From positions 35,141,501-35,205,500 of the forward strand of contig OX485805.1 in the NCBI GenBank assembly GCA_950295325.1: a stretch of DNA of 64,000 nucleotides, in the 5' to 3' direction. The notes beneath the pieces were generated by a model. It was not told the DNA's origin and searched no databases. It worked only from the letters and a program-made list of their open reading frames with translations. The first letter of the stretch is position 1. Every line of letters begins with the position of its first letter. This DNA is from Polytrichum commune (lineage: Eukaryota; Streptophyta; Polytrichopsida; Polytrichales; Polytrichaceae). Positions 47,732 through 59,640 of the stretch are shown here, piece by piece. Position numbers and translations under genes: made by a program.

Positions 47732-48738
47732 TTTACAGGACGTCCAAGGACCTAAACTCACACCTATATACATAGGATAATTTGATGACTTTGTTCCAAT
47801 TGGCATGGAGTGGGGCTTTGGTAAGGCACCCGTGTGACAACGAGGACGTCCTAGGTTTGAACCTTGGGTGGTGCACTCAATCTTAAGTCCCCTCCCCACT
47901 TGACTTTAGCTAAGCTTAAAAGTTGGTTCTAAAAACATGATCTTCACACCATCGACATTATCTAGTGTCAAGTCTAATTGGCAAAGGATGTGGTTATTTG
48001 GTAAAGTCGGGTGGGGAGGGGGCATTATTATAACATGCCTTGTATAATCCATTGTGAACACTTCATCCACATTGGACGGTCTGGATGTTCAAAGTAGAGG
48101 GTGCATTATCTCCAATATAACGCGCTAGTAGTGTGAACAAGGCTATTATGGAGCCATGGTATCATAAGTAGTGTGAGCAAGGCTATCAAGGAGCCTTAGT
48201 GTAACATGGTCCATTGTTGGTACATGTTGACTAGACCTAAGATAACAGTAGTCTGAAATGAGTTTAAAGTAAAAGCATAAAGTAGAGTTCATTATATCCA
48301 ACGAGCTTTTGAAAATCCCCTCCACGTGTGGGCATGGCCAAACAATCCATAAAAAAACAATCTATTGGAAGTAGGTATGTGACCTGGAATTTTGTTTGTT
48401 TGTTGGACCTAGATGTAGACCACTTGACAACAATCATTTCAATGTTATGACCCCCCCCCACTCTTACTTGTGAAGAGACCATGATGACTGCACATGTGAC
48501 ACTAAACTTGAAAACTCGAATCATGTTCGACTTGGGTCAAAGTGACCCACGCTTAGTCATAATGTAGTCTTTTTGGAGTCGTATTGTTTACAATGTACTT
48601 TCATTCATTTTGAGTTGAAATATTTCGACAACTATGGTTTTGAGCCGAAACGTTTCAACTACATTTCGGGAGGTAATTGCATTTCATATTTTGGCAAACG
48701 ATGTTATTCCTTTTCATGCTCTATTTTCATCTTAGATC
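47732..48738. other. Intergenic DNA
   Basis: No gene is recognised. A weak tRNA-like box pair near 47815-47875 was considered and not called. A poly-C run lies at about 48451-48460. Confidence 0.4.
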
Positions 48739-48740
48739 TA

Positions 48741-48907
48741 CACTAATTGTCCCAATTAGTACGTGTTACTATTCAAAGTTACATAATGCTATAATTGTTT
48801 AATGAGAATGTAATATTATACCAAATAACCCATTGAACTATTGAGTAAACCACTATTGCATTGTGTAACTCCAAAAAAGTAATATGCACTAATTGTGATA
48901 ATTTGTG
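48741..48907. mobile_element. TA-flanked MITE (family B), 167 bp
   Basis: The left end CACTAATTGTCCCAATTAGT and right end ACTAATTGTGATAATTTGTG are imperfect inverts. TA flanks lie at 48739-48740 and 48908-48909. The interior matches 17771-17991. Confidence 0.75.
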
Positions 48908-48909
48908 TA

Positions 48910-49269
48910 GCATCGGGAATTTAACATCCATAAACTTTCAATGGGTGAAATGTTTCATCGAACAAGCAACTACAAGTCACAAAAATTGTCATGTCAAGTT
49001 CACAATAGGAGTTGAGATGGGAAAATGTACAAGAAGTGGTAGTAAAAGTGTGTGTGTGTGTGTGTATATATGTTCATTATTGATTCTAGAATGGTCTCTA
49101 TATTGAGCACATACTCCGTTCTTATTGATTTGATGTCAACATTCCAATCCATTTAACATTCAAGCTTTGGGGCTCAAGGTAGTTTGAAAAAATGGAAAAC
49201 TACATGGACTCTACATTACATAAAGTGGATAATGTGTCAAAAGTTACTGCATCAAACATTGTATTAAGT
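48910..49269. other. Intergenic DNA with (GT)n microsatellite
   Basis: A (GT)n run lies at about 49048-49066. No gene is recognised. Confidence 0.4.
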
Positions 49270-49520
49270 GTCACATGGTATGTTTATTAATGACACTTCT
49301 TATAAATGCATTTATAAATGTTGTCATCCCAATTTACTTTTAGTTCATGCATTTCTGGTATATTCTGCATCCAAACGTATTTATAATAAATTACCATCAT
49401 GGATGGTTGAAAATTTGATGAAAAACCACTTAGTAAGTGACAATACTTGCAATGTTTTAAATCTATATTGTCCAGTTTTTTGACAAGGAATGACAAATAA
49501 TGTTAGGTTTACATTTAGTG
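49270..49520. repeat. Second copy of the 13395-13650 repeat
   Basis: It shares the ordered landmarks described for the 13395 copy, in the same orientation. It is non-coding. Confidence 0.65.
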
Positions 49521-51727
49521 TTGGTGATACTATAGGGGCGGTCCACAATAAGTATTGAGCTAGACAAAATAAAATTGGTGACATTATACAAAATATTTAG
49601 TGTAGATTTTGTGACAAACCCACGTAAAAGAGATGGTTCTAACACAAAATCCGAAAGGTCGTGACACTTCAAAATCTCACAACCCTTGATTTGGAGTGAG
49701 AGTAAGGTAGATGTGTCTTGTTCATTAGATTGATCTTCATGAATCTTTGTGCAAACAAAAAATGTTACAAACACTTAAATATTACATGACATCCTCTCTA
49801 GGTTCCACCTAGTTATTGCTACACCAGTAATGTGGATGATAATGAATAATGTGGCCAATGTACTTAGTTGTTTGGTTGTTTAACAAAGTGGTGGAGGGTT
49901 CGATTCTTTGATGCAACAAAGTTCGAGTGTGGGTGTTGTCCAATAAGGTAGAGTTGTCAGTTGCCATGATTTGGTAGCTACAAATTTTTATGATACAATT
50001 CATTCTTAATTAATGATTCCTCAGCAAGGCTCGGTATAGGTTCATGGGTTTCGCACAACACAAACAAATGACCAGGATGACTGCACATCCAACACTAAAC
50101 TTGAAAATTGAAACCTTGTTCGACTTGGGTGAAATTGACCTACACTTAGTCATAACGTACTCGTTTTGCAGTCATATTGAGACACATTTTATGGTAGCTA
50201 GTAGTAGTCTACATGTTCACCAACAAGAAGACCACATGTTCAAACGACGGGCTCCTCTTCTTACGTTCCAAAGTATTATGAAATGGATGTTGGGTTAGAC
50301 GTTATATTTTGAAGGGGACGTGTGCCAACATTTAATGTGGAGATGGCCAAATCCATCAAAAGTGTCAAGGCAAGTGCTAAGTTACACGACTCTCTTTGGT
50401 CGTGCATCTTAATCGGACGCCTATATTTAAGTGGTGTGTGTTTAGGTTTGGTCTAAAAATGGACATCCAACAAGACACGTGTTTCAAATATGTTGAACTA
50501 TGTGCTAAGAAATTATCACTAATTCTAGGTTTAGTAATCAACACAATGTAGGAGACCGGGGAAAGTTAGTATGCGAGCGGAGAGCGGAGAGTGGAAAGCG
50601 GAGAGCGAAGACCGAAGAGCGGAGAACTCAATTTGAGACATGAAATGAGAGAGAAATTGCACCTATAACCGCGGGATTGAGGGAAAAATGTTGAACTATT
50701 TTTAGAAACTTTGGAGAGTTATGGACTCTATTACCGTGGAAATAAAGTAACATTTCCCTATTCATAAAGTTAATAGATTTTTGAAACATAGAAATATTAA
50801 AATAAAATACAAAATTAGGGCTTACATCACTATGACGTCACAATTATAATTACCAAAATGGTGTACTATATTTTATATTACGGTAAATTAAATAATATTT
50901 ACTATTTGAACGTGACACGAAGGAGGTTGGCGAAAAAAATTCTCCACATACAGTCCACCCTCTATTACTGTTACACCTATAAGTGTTAACCATTTCCAAA
51001 CGTTCACTTTATTCTACTCCCTACATATTGCACACTATAAATGTTAAACCTGTTAATTGTTAACAAAACGGTGTTCCCTTCTTTGTAAATTTGACTCTAT
51101 AAATGTTAACGACTGAAATACATTCATAATTCACCCATGATTTGTAAACTTGATATTGAATAAAGTTTTGATTGGGTTTGCAATTTTGTGTATGATATTC
51201 TCTCACAATTACTCTTCACAATTGCTTATAGTTAGGACATGTTAAGATTTGCATATTGTTCAAAGAAGTAATTTTATAATTGTTAACTGTTAACACCTTT
51301 ATACATGTAAAGTTCGATCCACTCCCGAGGGTTAACATTTATAGAGGGTGAACATTTGAGGGTGAACATTATAGATGGTGAACAAAAATGAAGAATGCAA
51401 TGCGGGTAGTATGAATTGGAGTGTGTTGGGTGGTGTGCAACAAGTATTATTGAATACTTATGATTCAAGGAAACAAGGAGGAGGTGTGTGAGGCAACAAC
51501 TTTTTATTGGAGTGGGTGGATGCTACATTGTTTTGTGACTAGCGGTTAAGATTGTGAGAAGATGGTGGACTAAATTCTCTTTGGAGTATGACGACCACCA
51601 AGTGAAGCGTGATTTGAGAACAACGAAAAGATGCATTCAATGAGATAATTGGAATATTGAAATCCACACAACACTTTATAAATCCAAATACCGATAAATC
51701 AAACCAACAAATCAATCAAACCCAAAA
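49521..51727. other. AT-rich intergenic DNA and 3' flank of the ParB-methylase gene
   Basis: A purine-rich tandem tract of GCGGAGA-like 7-mers lies at about 50574-50627. Short repeats of GTTAAC/TAAATGTTAAC occur between 51000 and 51370. No gene is recognised. Confidence 0.4.
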
Positions 51728-54700
51728 TCAATCAACCATGAGGTCGTCACTACTAGATTCCCTACTTCCAAAGATACTACCCTCATGGCCGCCCTCATCT
51801 GAAGTGGAATCTAAGCTATGGCACTCATTATCCACCTCCGCAGAATGCTCGAAGAAGTCTAAGGCACGGGGGTCATAACGTGGAGACGGGGAACTAGCTT
51901 CGGTAGGAGAAGGTTGTGCCGCTAGTACCATCGCCATATCATGGGCATAGATAGGCAATGTGAATCCCATGGTGGGAGTACCCAACACATCCGCTCCAAC
52001 GCCAAGTCTGAAAAAAAACACGATAAATGTAAGAAAGAGGATGGAAAGTGTAAAAGCTGAATGGACAAAGAAAATAAGCGAAGAAGGTCATCATACTCAC
52101 TTACTGCGAGGGCTCTGGCCTCGATCGCTTCAAGGCCGGCGGCCTCTTCTGCGTGCCTTGTGAAGCCTGCGTGGAAGCAACAACAATGGATGGAGCCTTC
52201 ACCGTAGGCTGAACACTCTTAAGTGGCTTAAGGACACGGTTGAAGGTGTCCTCGTCCTCCTCAAGAGCAACGATATGGCGCCCAAGCTGCCTGCATGCAT
52301 GGATAGAAGTCCCTGTTGCGGAGGAAAGGTTAGCAAAGGAAAAAAAAACAAACTTAGAAATTGAAAACTAGGATATGTTGGCAAGTGAATTAGGACATAC
52401 CAACGCCTGCATTAATGTCCACCACAACCTGTCCAATGTCCGTAGTGGCCATGATCAAGGAGGACATGAAAGAAATATCTTTCTCCCGGGGACCACGCCA
52501 AGCTTTGGAGCCGTCCATGAGAGGAGTTGCGGTATAATTCATAATCGCATCATCCATGTCGAGCTCAATGCCAAGAGCCTTGAGCTCATTGGCATCGCGA
52601 AGGCGAAATGACGAGTGCCGGGGCCGCTTATCAAGGTCAGATCCAATTGTTTTGGTGGCACGAACAAGTAGTACAACTTGGAAGAGGTTGGTGGTCTTGT
52701 CCTTATGCTTAGCTGAATGTAGGCGAAGACGGTTGACTTCCAGCCACTCCTTGAAGATCGTGAACCCAAAAGCAGCGAAGTGGTCTTCAATGCTCTCCCT
52801 GAAATCACCATTGTCATCTGGATGAAAGAGGAGGAGAGCTCCATCGTCATGCAGGATCTCGTCCGCGAAATCGAAGAGTTCACCAATAAAATCGGAATCC
52901 AATGCATTCCAGGAAGGCACACTATAGGAAGGATCGGAGACATTGGGTACCGGCAGGTTCTCCGGGAGGTCGGCAATGACAAGATCAGCCATGCCCACAT
53001 CTGACCTCGCAACGCCTAGAGCTCTCCGCGGATAGGAGGGTGGAAGAGAAAGAATGAAGTTGGAAACATCCTGAAAATGACGACGTTGATGAAGAATAGA
53101 GGCATTCAAGATGCATTCTGAAACAACTGGAGGACGCCTAGCAGATGAAAGAACGGGCGGAGTAGGCGGCCTGGAAAGAGTAGGAACTTGACTAAGAGTT
53201 GCAGTGGATGCAACTGCCGCCTCAGGTGAAGCAGGGGGATCATCCTCCACAGTCTTCAGCTTCCTCGCGCGCTTCTTTAGTGAAGACTCGTCTTGAGTCG
53301 CACGCTTCCTCCTCTTGGACTTCTGAGTGTTGGGCTCATCGAGAGTCGCAACAACCTCATCCGCCTCCGGAAGCTGACTCTCTAGAAGAACAACCTCATC
53401 GCTTTGAGAAGGTGGCTCTCCACCGGAGAGCCGAATCTTCAAGGCCGCCTCCTCATCCGGCTGCCACGTCCTCTTACACTCCAAGTACCAGCAACACTCG
53501 CGGAGATGCGGGAGGGAGAAGTTGCGCTTTTGAGCCGGGGAAAAAATGAAGGTGGGCGAAGAGGAATCCGACCATGCATCCAGAAATGGAGGAAGCTTCT
53601 TCAAAGCCTTCTTCTTGAAAAGCTCGTGCTTGATGTACCTTCACAACCAAGGAGTGAGGCCAATAAGCAACTTAGAAAACAACTAGTTTGATATAAATGA
53701 GAACAAAAGATGGCCCAACTAACTTACCGGAAAATTAAGCGCTTGACAATGTTGTCAGCGCCTTTGACATCCTTCCACCACGTCCCCTTTCCATAGATAT
53801 CTGACCCTGAGAAGTGACCAATGAACGCCTTATCCCAAAGGCAAATTCGCCACTTCTCCAAGTAATCCGGCAACGAATCAACTTCCACGTCTCCGTCAAG
53901 CCCACCCAATGCACTTAGTATATCCGGTAACTCCTTGACCGCAGCATCCTCTAGCTGTGAAGGAATTCAAGGCGAACATGAGAATTGGCACAAAATGAAG
54001 AATTGAAAGGTAAGCAAAGAAAATAGGATAGACGTACCCCTGCCCAGAACGCTGCTTTATTGAGCCAAGATTTCAAGTTGTCCTCGCTTGCAGGACTTTT
54101 GGGAAACCGGATAGCTTCACGATTGAAACTTCCACTGTTCCACCACTTAAGCCAACGGGCTTTATACTCTGGCTCGACAGCGGCAGTGGCAATGAGTTGC
54201 AATTTCTCCAATGTCATCTCAATCTTTTGAGAATGGTGGGCGCTATAATGCCTAGTAATCTGAAACAAATGCAATCAAAATAGAAGGCCAAGTAAATTTT
54301 AGAATGTTTACTGAAAAAATGCTGCAAAGAATGCAAGCAATACGAAAAGCATAATTCCAAATTGGATGACAAGGAAATTACCTCATCTAGGAACTGTTTT
54401 CCAAGGGCAGGGTTTGCGATCGACTGTTGTTTGTTGAACTTGTGCCCAAGTTCCTCAGACGTCTTCTTAATTACAGCGTCCAATACATCACTCAACCCCT
54501 TCCCTGACTGCTCATCTAGAGGCACTTCCTCCTTGAAGATTTGGGCCGCCTCATCTACCGCATCGGCTATCTCTTGCTGGACATGTATTCTAAATTGTTA
54601 GACCATGACTAAAAGTAATGAATGCGAAGTAGGAGCTTGATGAATTTGGAGTGACTTACATTGAAAATGAAGGACACCATAAGATCCTGGGTCAGCGGGT

Positions 54701-55659
54701 ACCAAGGGCTCTTGGGGCCTCTGCTCTTGCACGCTTGGAATTGCTCCTCGGTCAACAATGGCTGGTAGTAGCTAAGATCATACGAACCGTATTTTTGGAT
54801 GCGGTGTAGAGTGTGAACAAGGCTAGTCTTAACGTGCGCAGTCTGGTTAGCCCTGTTGCGGTTGAGATAAATGGCATTAGATGAAAATAAAAAAATGTTC
54901 AAAAAAATGTTCAAAAAAATAACAAACTTACTTGTTTATGTCGTGCATTGCATTAAAGACGTCTCCACGCCCACCCGTTGTGTCGAGGATAACACATTCT
55001 GGGCAACCATGTTTCTCATACCAAAGTGCATCGTCCTTGTGATCTGTTTCAATACACTCCTTCCACGCTAGCAAGCGGTGGTTACCATCATACACAAAGA
55101 ACATGCATCCACTAAGGCTCATCAAGTCCTTATCCGAGCGCAAAAAAAACTCAAACTTATCATTTTCTGCATTCCATAGCTCTCCCCATTCACGCTTGTC
55201 TTTGGCAGAAATGAATCGATTCTCTCCACTCTCATTTGCAGTAGACACATAAAAAGTGGCAGACCCAGCTCGGTATCCAAATTGAAATGCTGCCATGAGC
55301 TTTGTAACGTCGCTGCGGAGAGTTGGCCGAACCAATGGCATGTGAATCAACCTGCAGAGAGGGATTCTCATAGAGGACTTTTCGACCGGTTGTATCCTCA
55401 TGCCCTCAACAACTGAAAAACTATCTTTTTTTAAATTGTGGCGAATCCGATACTCCATTACACGAACACCCACATCCGATTCTGGTGGTGAGCCGGTGAG
55501 TGTCATCCCGGGTGTCTGCGGTTCGCCACTACCAGGTGTAAGCCCAGTAGGTTCAGCACATGACAACGGAGACCCTTGCTCCATATGCTCCTCTACACTA
55601 AGGGATGACCCAGCACCAATGCGAACCCCAACATCCAATGACTCTCCATCCGCAACCAT
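51728..55659 (-). CDS. ParB-like plus beta-class DNA methyltransferase-like protein, 8 exons, 1096 aa
   Basis: Exons are 55659-54932, 54852-54660, 54576-54382, 54259-54038, 53954-53728, 53638-52401, 52312-52105 and 52007-51728 (3291 nt, all GT-AG, phases consistent). Exon 1 has a ParB/Srx-like core: FGYRAGSATFYVS, then FFVYDGNHRLLAW (188-199) and ILDTTG. A basic NLS-like stretch lies near residues 629-650. Residues 744-955 follow the order of beta-class N4/N6 DNA methyltransferases. Motif IV is present as ADLPEN (744-749; DPPY in active enzymes), then GALLLF. Motif I, VVVDINAGVGTSIHACRQLGRHIVALEED (first 20: VVVDINAGVGTSIHACRQLG), is split by the last long intron. The tail is acidic and Ser-rich. 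ParB-methylase fusions are known from bacteria and phages. A spliced, intact plant copy suggests capture, and the decayed motif IV suggests DNA binding rather than methylation. Confidence 0.8.
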
Positions 55660-55749
55660 CTCAACAATCTCCTGAGAATCAATTACTTACCAACATAAGA
55701 ACCAATAGAATGAACAATGCCACCCAATATTTACATGATAATACAACCA

Positions 55750-56838
55750 AACTCACCTCAGCCTCATTGGGAGCTTTCGGCCATCCACAAAATCCACCTA
55801 CCTCTAACCTTAGCCTTCTTGTGAGCTTTCAGCTACCCCCAAAATCCACCCGAAATCAGATTATATGCTAGCAAATATGCCATGTTTCTTTCAAATATAA
55901 TCTGACCTCTAAATCCCCCCCCTAGCTATCAATTCGAACCACACTAAGAGCATCTAAACATGACTAAACCCTCACTAACGTGCACAATCCCCCAACTAAT
56001 ACCTGCCCGAATGAGCATCTGGCCTACCAAAAAATCCAACAAAAATCAAATTTTGGGTGCACATTTCTGCCCCTAGGGGACTGTCGGATCCGACAGTGCC
56101 CCTGGGCTTCCATATCATACCTCACAAGCTAAAGCCAGCCACAAATATTCAGGTGCTAACAAACACATTTCAGACCCCTACCTCTAACCTTAGCCTCATT
56201 GGGAGCTTTCGGCCACCCACATAATCTACCATAATTCACATAATATGCTAGCAAATCTGCCCTGTTTCTCTCCACTATAATCTGACCTCTAGTTTGTGCC
56301 CCTCCTAGCTATCAAATCGAACCACATTAAGAGCATCCCAAACCCTTAAAGGCCAAACAGATTATAGAGCACCTCTAAATCCCCCCCTAGCTATCAATTC
56401 GAACCACACTAAGAGCATCTAAACATGACTAAACCCTCACTAACGTGCATTAACCCCCAACTAATACCTGTCCAAATGAGCATCTGGCCTACCAAAAAGT
56501 CCAATAAAAATAAAAAATTCGGGTGCACATTTCTGCCCCAAGGGGACTGTCGGATCCGACAATGCCCCTAGCTCTCACCTCTAACCTCACAAGGACCATC
56601 CAGCCACCCTAAACCTCCACCCCCAGCTCTCACCCTAAACCTCCCGAAAATCAAAAGCGAGGTGCCCATATCTGTCAGTAGGGGTCTGTCGGATCCGACA
56701 GTGCCCCTAGCTCTCACCTCTAACCTCACAAGGACCATCCAGCCACCCTAAACCTCCACCCCCCAGCTCTCACCCTAAACATCCCGAAAATAAAAAGCGA
56801 GGTGCCCATATCTGCCAATAGGAGTAGGGGTCTGTCGG
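55750..56838. repeat. Satellite array, left block, with GGATCC-centred palindromes
   Basis: Diverged and partly truncated units carry the palindrome CTGTCGGATCCGACAG at 56081-56096 and 56686-56701, and with one change at 56547-56562. Flanks include CCCCTAGGGG-like sequence and GAACCACACTAAGAGCATC variants. The block starts just upstream of the ParB-methylase start codon. The last unit stops at half a palindrome (CTGTCGG, 56832-56838). Confidence 0.85.
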
Positions 56839-57085
56839 CTTCACCTTCACCTTCACCTTCACCTTCACCTTCACCTTCACCTTCACCTTCACCTTCACCT
56901 TCACCTTCACCTTCACCTTCACCTTCACCTTCACCTTCACCTTCACCTTCACCTTCACCTTCACCTTCACCTGCTCCTTCTCCTTCTCCTTCTCCTTCTC
57001 CTCCTCCTGCTCCTCCTCCTTCTCCTTCTCCTCCTCCTGCTGCTCCTCCTCCTCCTCCTCCTCCTTCTCCTTCTCCTTCTCCTTC
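56839..57085. repeat. (CTTCAC)22 microsatellite grading into a CT-rich tract
   Basis: Twenty-two uninterrupted CTTCAC units occupy 56839-56970. They are followed by CTCCTT/CTCCTG variants to about 57085. Translation gives Ser-Pro or Lys-Val repeats, which I regard as meaningless. Confidence 0.95.
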
Positions 57086-58015
57086 GTCTTTTTCTTTCTT
57101 TAAGGATGCCTAGTGGGTTTGAAGCAAGGGTTATGGGTTCGCCGCTCACATACTTCGCCGCTCCGCTCACACAGACTTCGCAGCCTAAAGACGCCGCTCA
57201 CCCTCGGAGACTAGGAGGCACAAGACTAAGGCCATGAGCTATGCGTAGCTCATGGCGTGGTGATTCTAGAAAGCTGAAGAACACCTCAATCGGAGGTGTG
57301 AGCTAGGAGTTATGGCCATTTGAGTGGGGCGCTGTCGCGGGACAGCGCCCTGGTCGAGCATTGCCTGGGAGTCATTCCCGGGACTGCCAAGGTTCAAACA
57401 GGCATAACGTCGTCAATACTTGCATGAATGGGTCAAGTGAGGGGTCCATCGGCATCTACGTGAAGCGTAGATGAAGATGGAGTGGTTGGTTGTTGGAATC
57501 AAAAATCATACAAGAAAGTTATGGTGGTCTGAAGCTGTTGGGGGCTTCTAGGCCCAGCAGCTAAAGGAAAATGTCTACTTGGCCCCAACTCTTGGTAGAG
57601 AGACAAGAGGTTGGTTGACGGTGGGGTAGGGGCCCCTCGTAGAGTCCTAGAGGCTTATATGGCTGAGGTGGTGTGGCCTCACCCACCCGAGGCCGAACGG
57701 CACGGCCTCATTGGGCTTTGGCCCATTGTGAGGCCATAGTTGCATAGTATGGTTCGGGTTGTTGTAGTGTTGCTCCGGCAACGCGATGATCAACATGGGA
57801 TTGGACTTCCATCGATGGAAGTCCACATTTGGGAATGGGTTACCGATTAAGGGGTGAGTCCCGAAAGCAAAGTAGGAGGGTTGGTTCCCCTCCTATGAAC
57901 TAACCGGTCCGGGTAGGAGGAGCTAACCATTAGCTTGGCGGTATGCGAAGGGTTAGTACTCGTAACCTATGCTAGAAATGCGAATTGGCAAGATTTTTAA
58001 GGGGACTAGCAAGGG
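57086..58015. other. GC-rich, hairpin-rich island inside the satellite
   Basis: This ~0.9-kb segment is unlike the satellite on either side and has no long reading frame. It holds several strong inverted repeats. These are an 11-bp stem with TGCG loop (57231-57256), ACACCTC/GAGGTGT (57281-57299), a 10-bp GC stem GGGCGCTGTC/GACAGCGCCC (57327-57350), CATCTACG/CGTAGATG (57453-57473), AGCTG...CAGCT (57533-57562) and a perfect 24-bp palindrome (57802-57825). It could be a structured RNA, part of a transposon or an organelle-derived insertion. I do not recognise it. Confidence 0.5.
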
Positions 58016-59640
58016 TTGCGACAATCTAGCCACCCTAGAAAGCCACCAAAAATCAGACAATAACCTTGCATTTCTGCCCCCAGCTCTCACCTCTAACCTC
58101 CCGAAAATAAAAAAACGAGGTGCCCATATCTGCCCCTAGGGGTCTATCGGATCCGACAGTGCCCTTAGCTCTAATTTCTAACCTCACTAAGGACCATCCA
58201 GCCACACTAGGCTGCCACCAAAAATCAGATAATAACCTTACATTTATGCCCCAGCTCTCACCTTAACCCTCACGAAAATCAAAACCGAGGTGCTCATATC
58301 AGTCCCTAGAGGTCTATCGGATCCGACAGTGCCCCTAACTCTAACTTCTAACCTCACTAAGGACCATCCAGCCACACTAGGCTGCCACCAAAAATCAGAT
58401 AATAACCTTACATTTCTGCCCCAACTCTCACCTTGACCCTCCCGAAAATCAAAACCGAGGTGCTCATGTCTGCCCCTAGGGGTCTGTCGGATCCGACAGT
58501 ACCCCTAGCTCTAACTTCTAACCTCACTAAGGACCATCCAACCACACTAGGCTGCCACCAAAAATCAGAGAATAACCTCACATTTCTGCCCCCAGCTTTC
58601 ACCTTGAACCTCCCGAAAATCAAAAGCGAGGTGTCCATATCTGCCCCTAGGGGTCTGTCGGATCCGACAGTGCCCCTAGTTCTAACTTCTAACCTCACTA
58701 AGGACCATCCAGCCACACTAGGCTGCACCAAAAATCAGATAATAACCTTACATTTCTGCCCCAACTCTCACCTTGAACCTCCCGAAAATCAAAAGCGATG
58801 TGCCCTTATCTGCCCCTAGGGGTCTGTCGGATCCGACAGTGCCCCTAGCTCAAACTTCTAACCTCACTAAGGACCATCCAACCACACTAGGTTGCCACCA
58901 AAAATCAGAGAATAACCTCACATTTCTGCCCCCAGCTTTCACCTTGAACCTCTCGAAAATCAAAAGCGAGGTGTCCATATCTGCCCCTAGGGGTCTGTCG
59001 GATCCGACAGTGCCCCTAGGTCTAACTTCTAACCTCACTAAGGACCATCCAGCCACACTAGGCTGCACCAAAAATCAGATAATAACCTTACATTTCTGCC
59101 CCAACTCTCACCTTGAACCTCCCGAAAATCAAAAGCGATGTGTCCTTATCTGCCCCCAGGGGTCTGTCGGATCCGACAGTGCCCCTAGCTCAAACTTCTA
59201 ACCTCACTAAGGACCATCCAACCACACTAGGTTGCCACCAAAAATCAGAGAATAACCTCACATTTCTGCCCCCAGCTTTCACCTTGAACCTCTCGAAAAT
59301 CAAAAGCGAGGTGTCCATATCTGCCCCTAGGGGTCTGTCGGATCCGACAGTGCCCCTAGCTCAAACTTCTAACCTCACTAAGGACCATCCAACCACCCTA
59401 GAAAGCCATCAAAAATCAGATAATAACCTCGCATTTCTGCCCCTAGCTCTCACCTCTAACCTCCCGAAAATAAAAAGCGAGGTGCGCATATCTGCCCCTA
59501 GGGGTCTGTCGGATCCGACAGTGCCCTTAGCTCTAACTTCTAACCTCACTAAGGACCATCCACCACCCTAGGAAGCCACCAAAAATCAGATAATAACCTT
59601 ACATTTCTGCCCCAGCTCTCACCTCTAACCTCACTAAGGA
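58016..59640. repeat. Satellite array, right block, regular ~170-bp units
   Basis: The palindrome CTGTCGGATCCGACAG starts at 58484, 58655, 58824, 58995, 59164, 59335 and 59506. A CTATCGG variant starts at 58144 and 58314. All steps are 169-171 bp. Each is preceded by CCCCTAGGGGT or a close variant. From 58484 two unit types alternate (AGCCACACTAGGCTGCACC against AACCACACTAGGTTGCCACC), giving a 340-bp dimer, a higher-order repeat. The ORFs across it are by-products of a period divisible by three or nearly so. Confidence 0.95.

Noticed and set aside
47815-47875. tRNA-like A and B boxes (GGTTTGAACC)
   Set aside because: No cloverleaf can be completed by eye, so a SINE or tRNA call is not supported.
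49855-49925. Second tRNA-like sequence (GGGTTCGATTC)
   Set aside because: No acceptor stem or anticodon arm is convincing.
56802-57170. Ser-Pro repeat frame (+) and Lys-Val/Arg-rich frames (-)
   Set aside because: They are translations of the (CTTCAC)n and CT-rich microsatellite.
57840-57880. Hammerhead-ribozyme-like TGAGTCCCGAAA
   Set aside because: CTGATGA is absent and stem II cannot form, so the core is incomplete.
58408-59571. Frames of 73-152 codons with an internal repeat, both strands
   Set aside because: They are generated by the satellite. Both strands are open and the units carry no protein-family signature.
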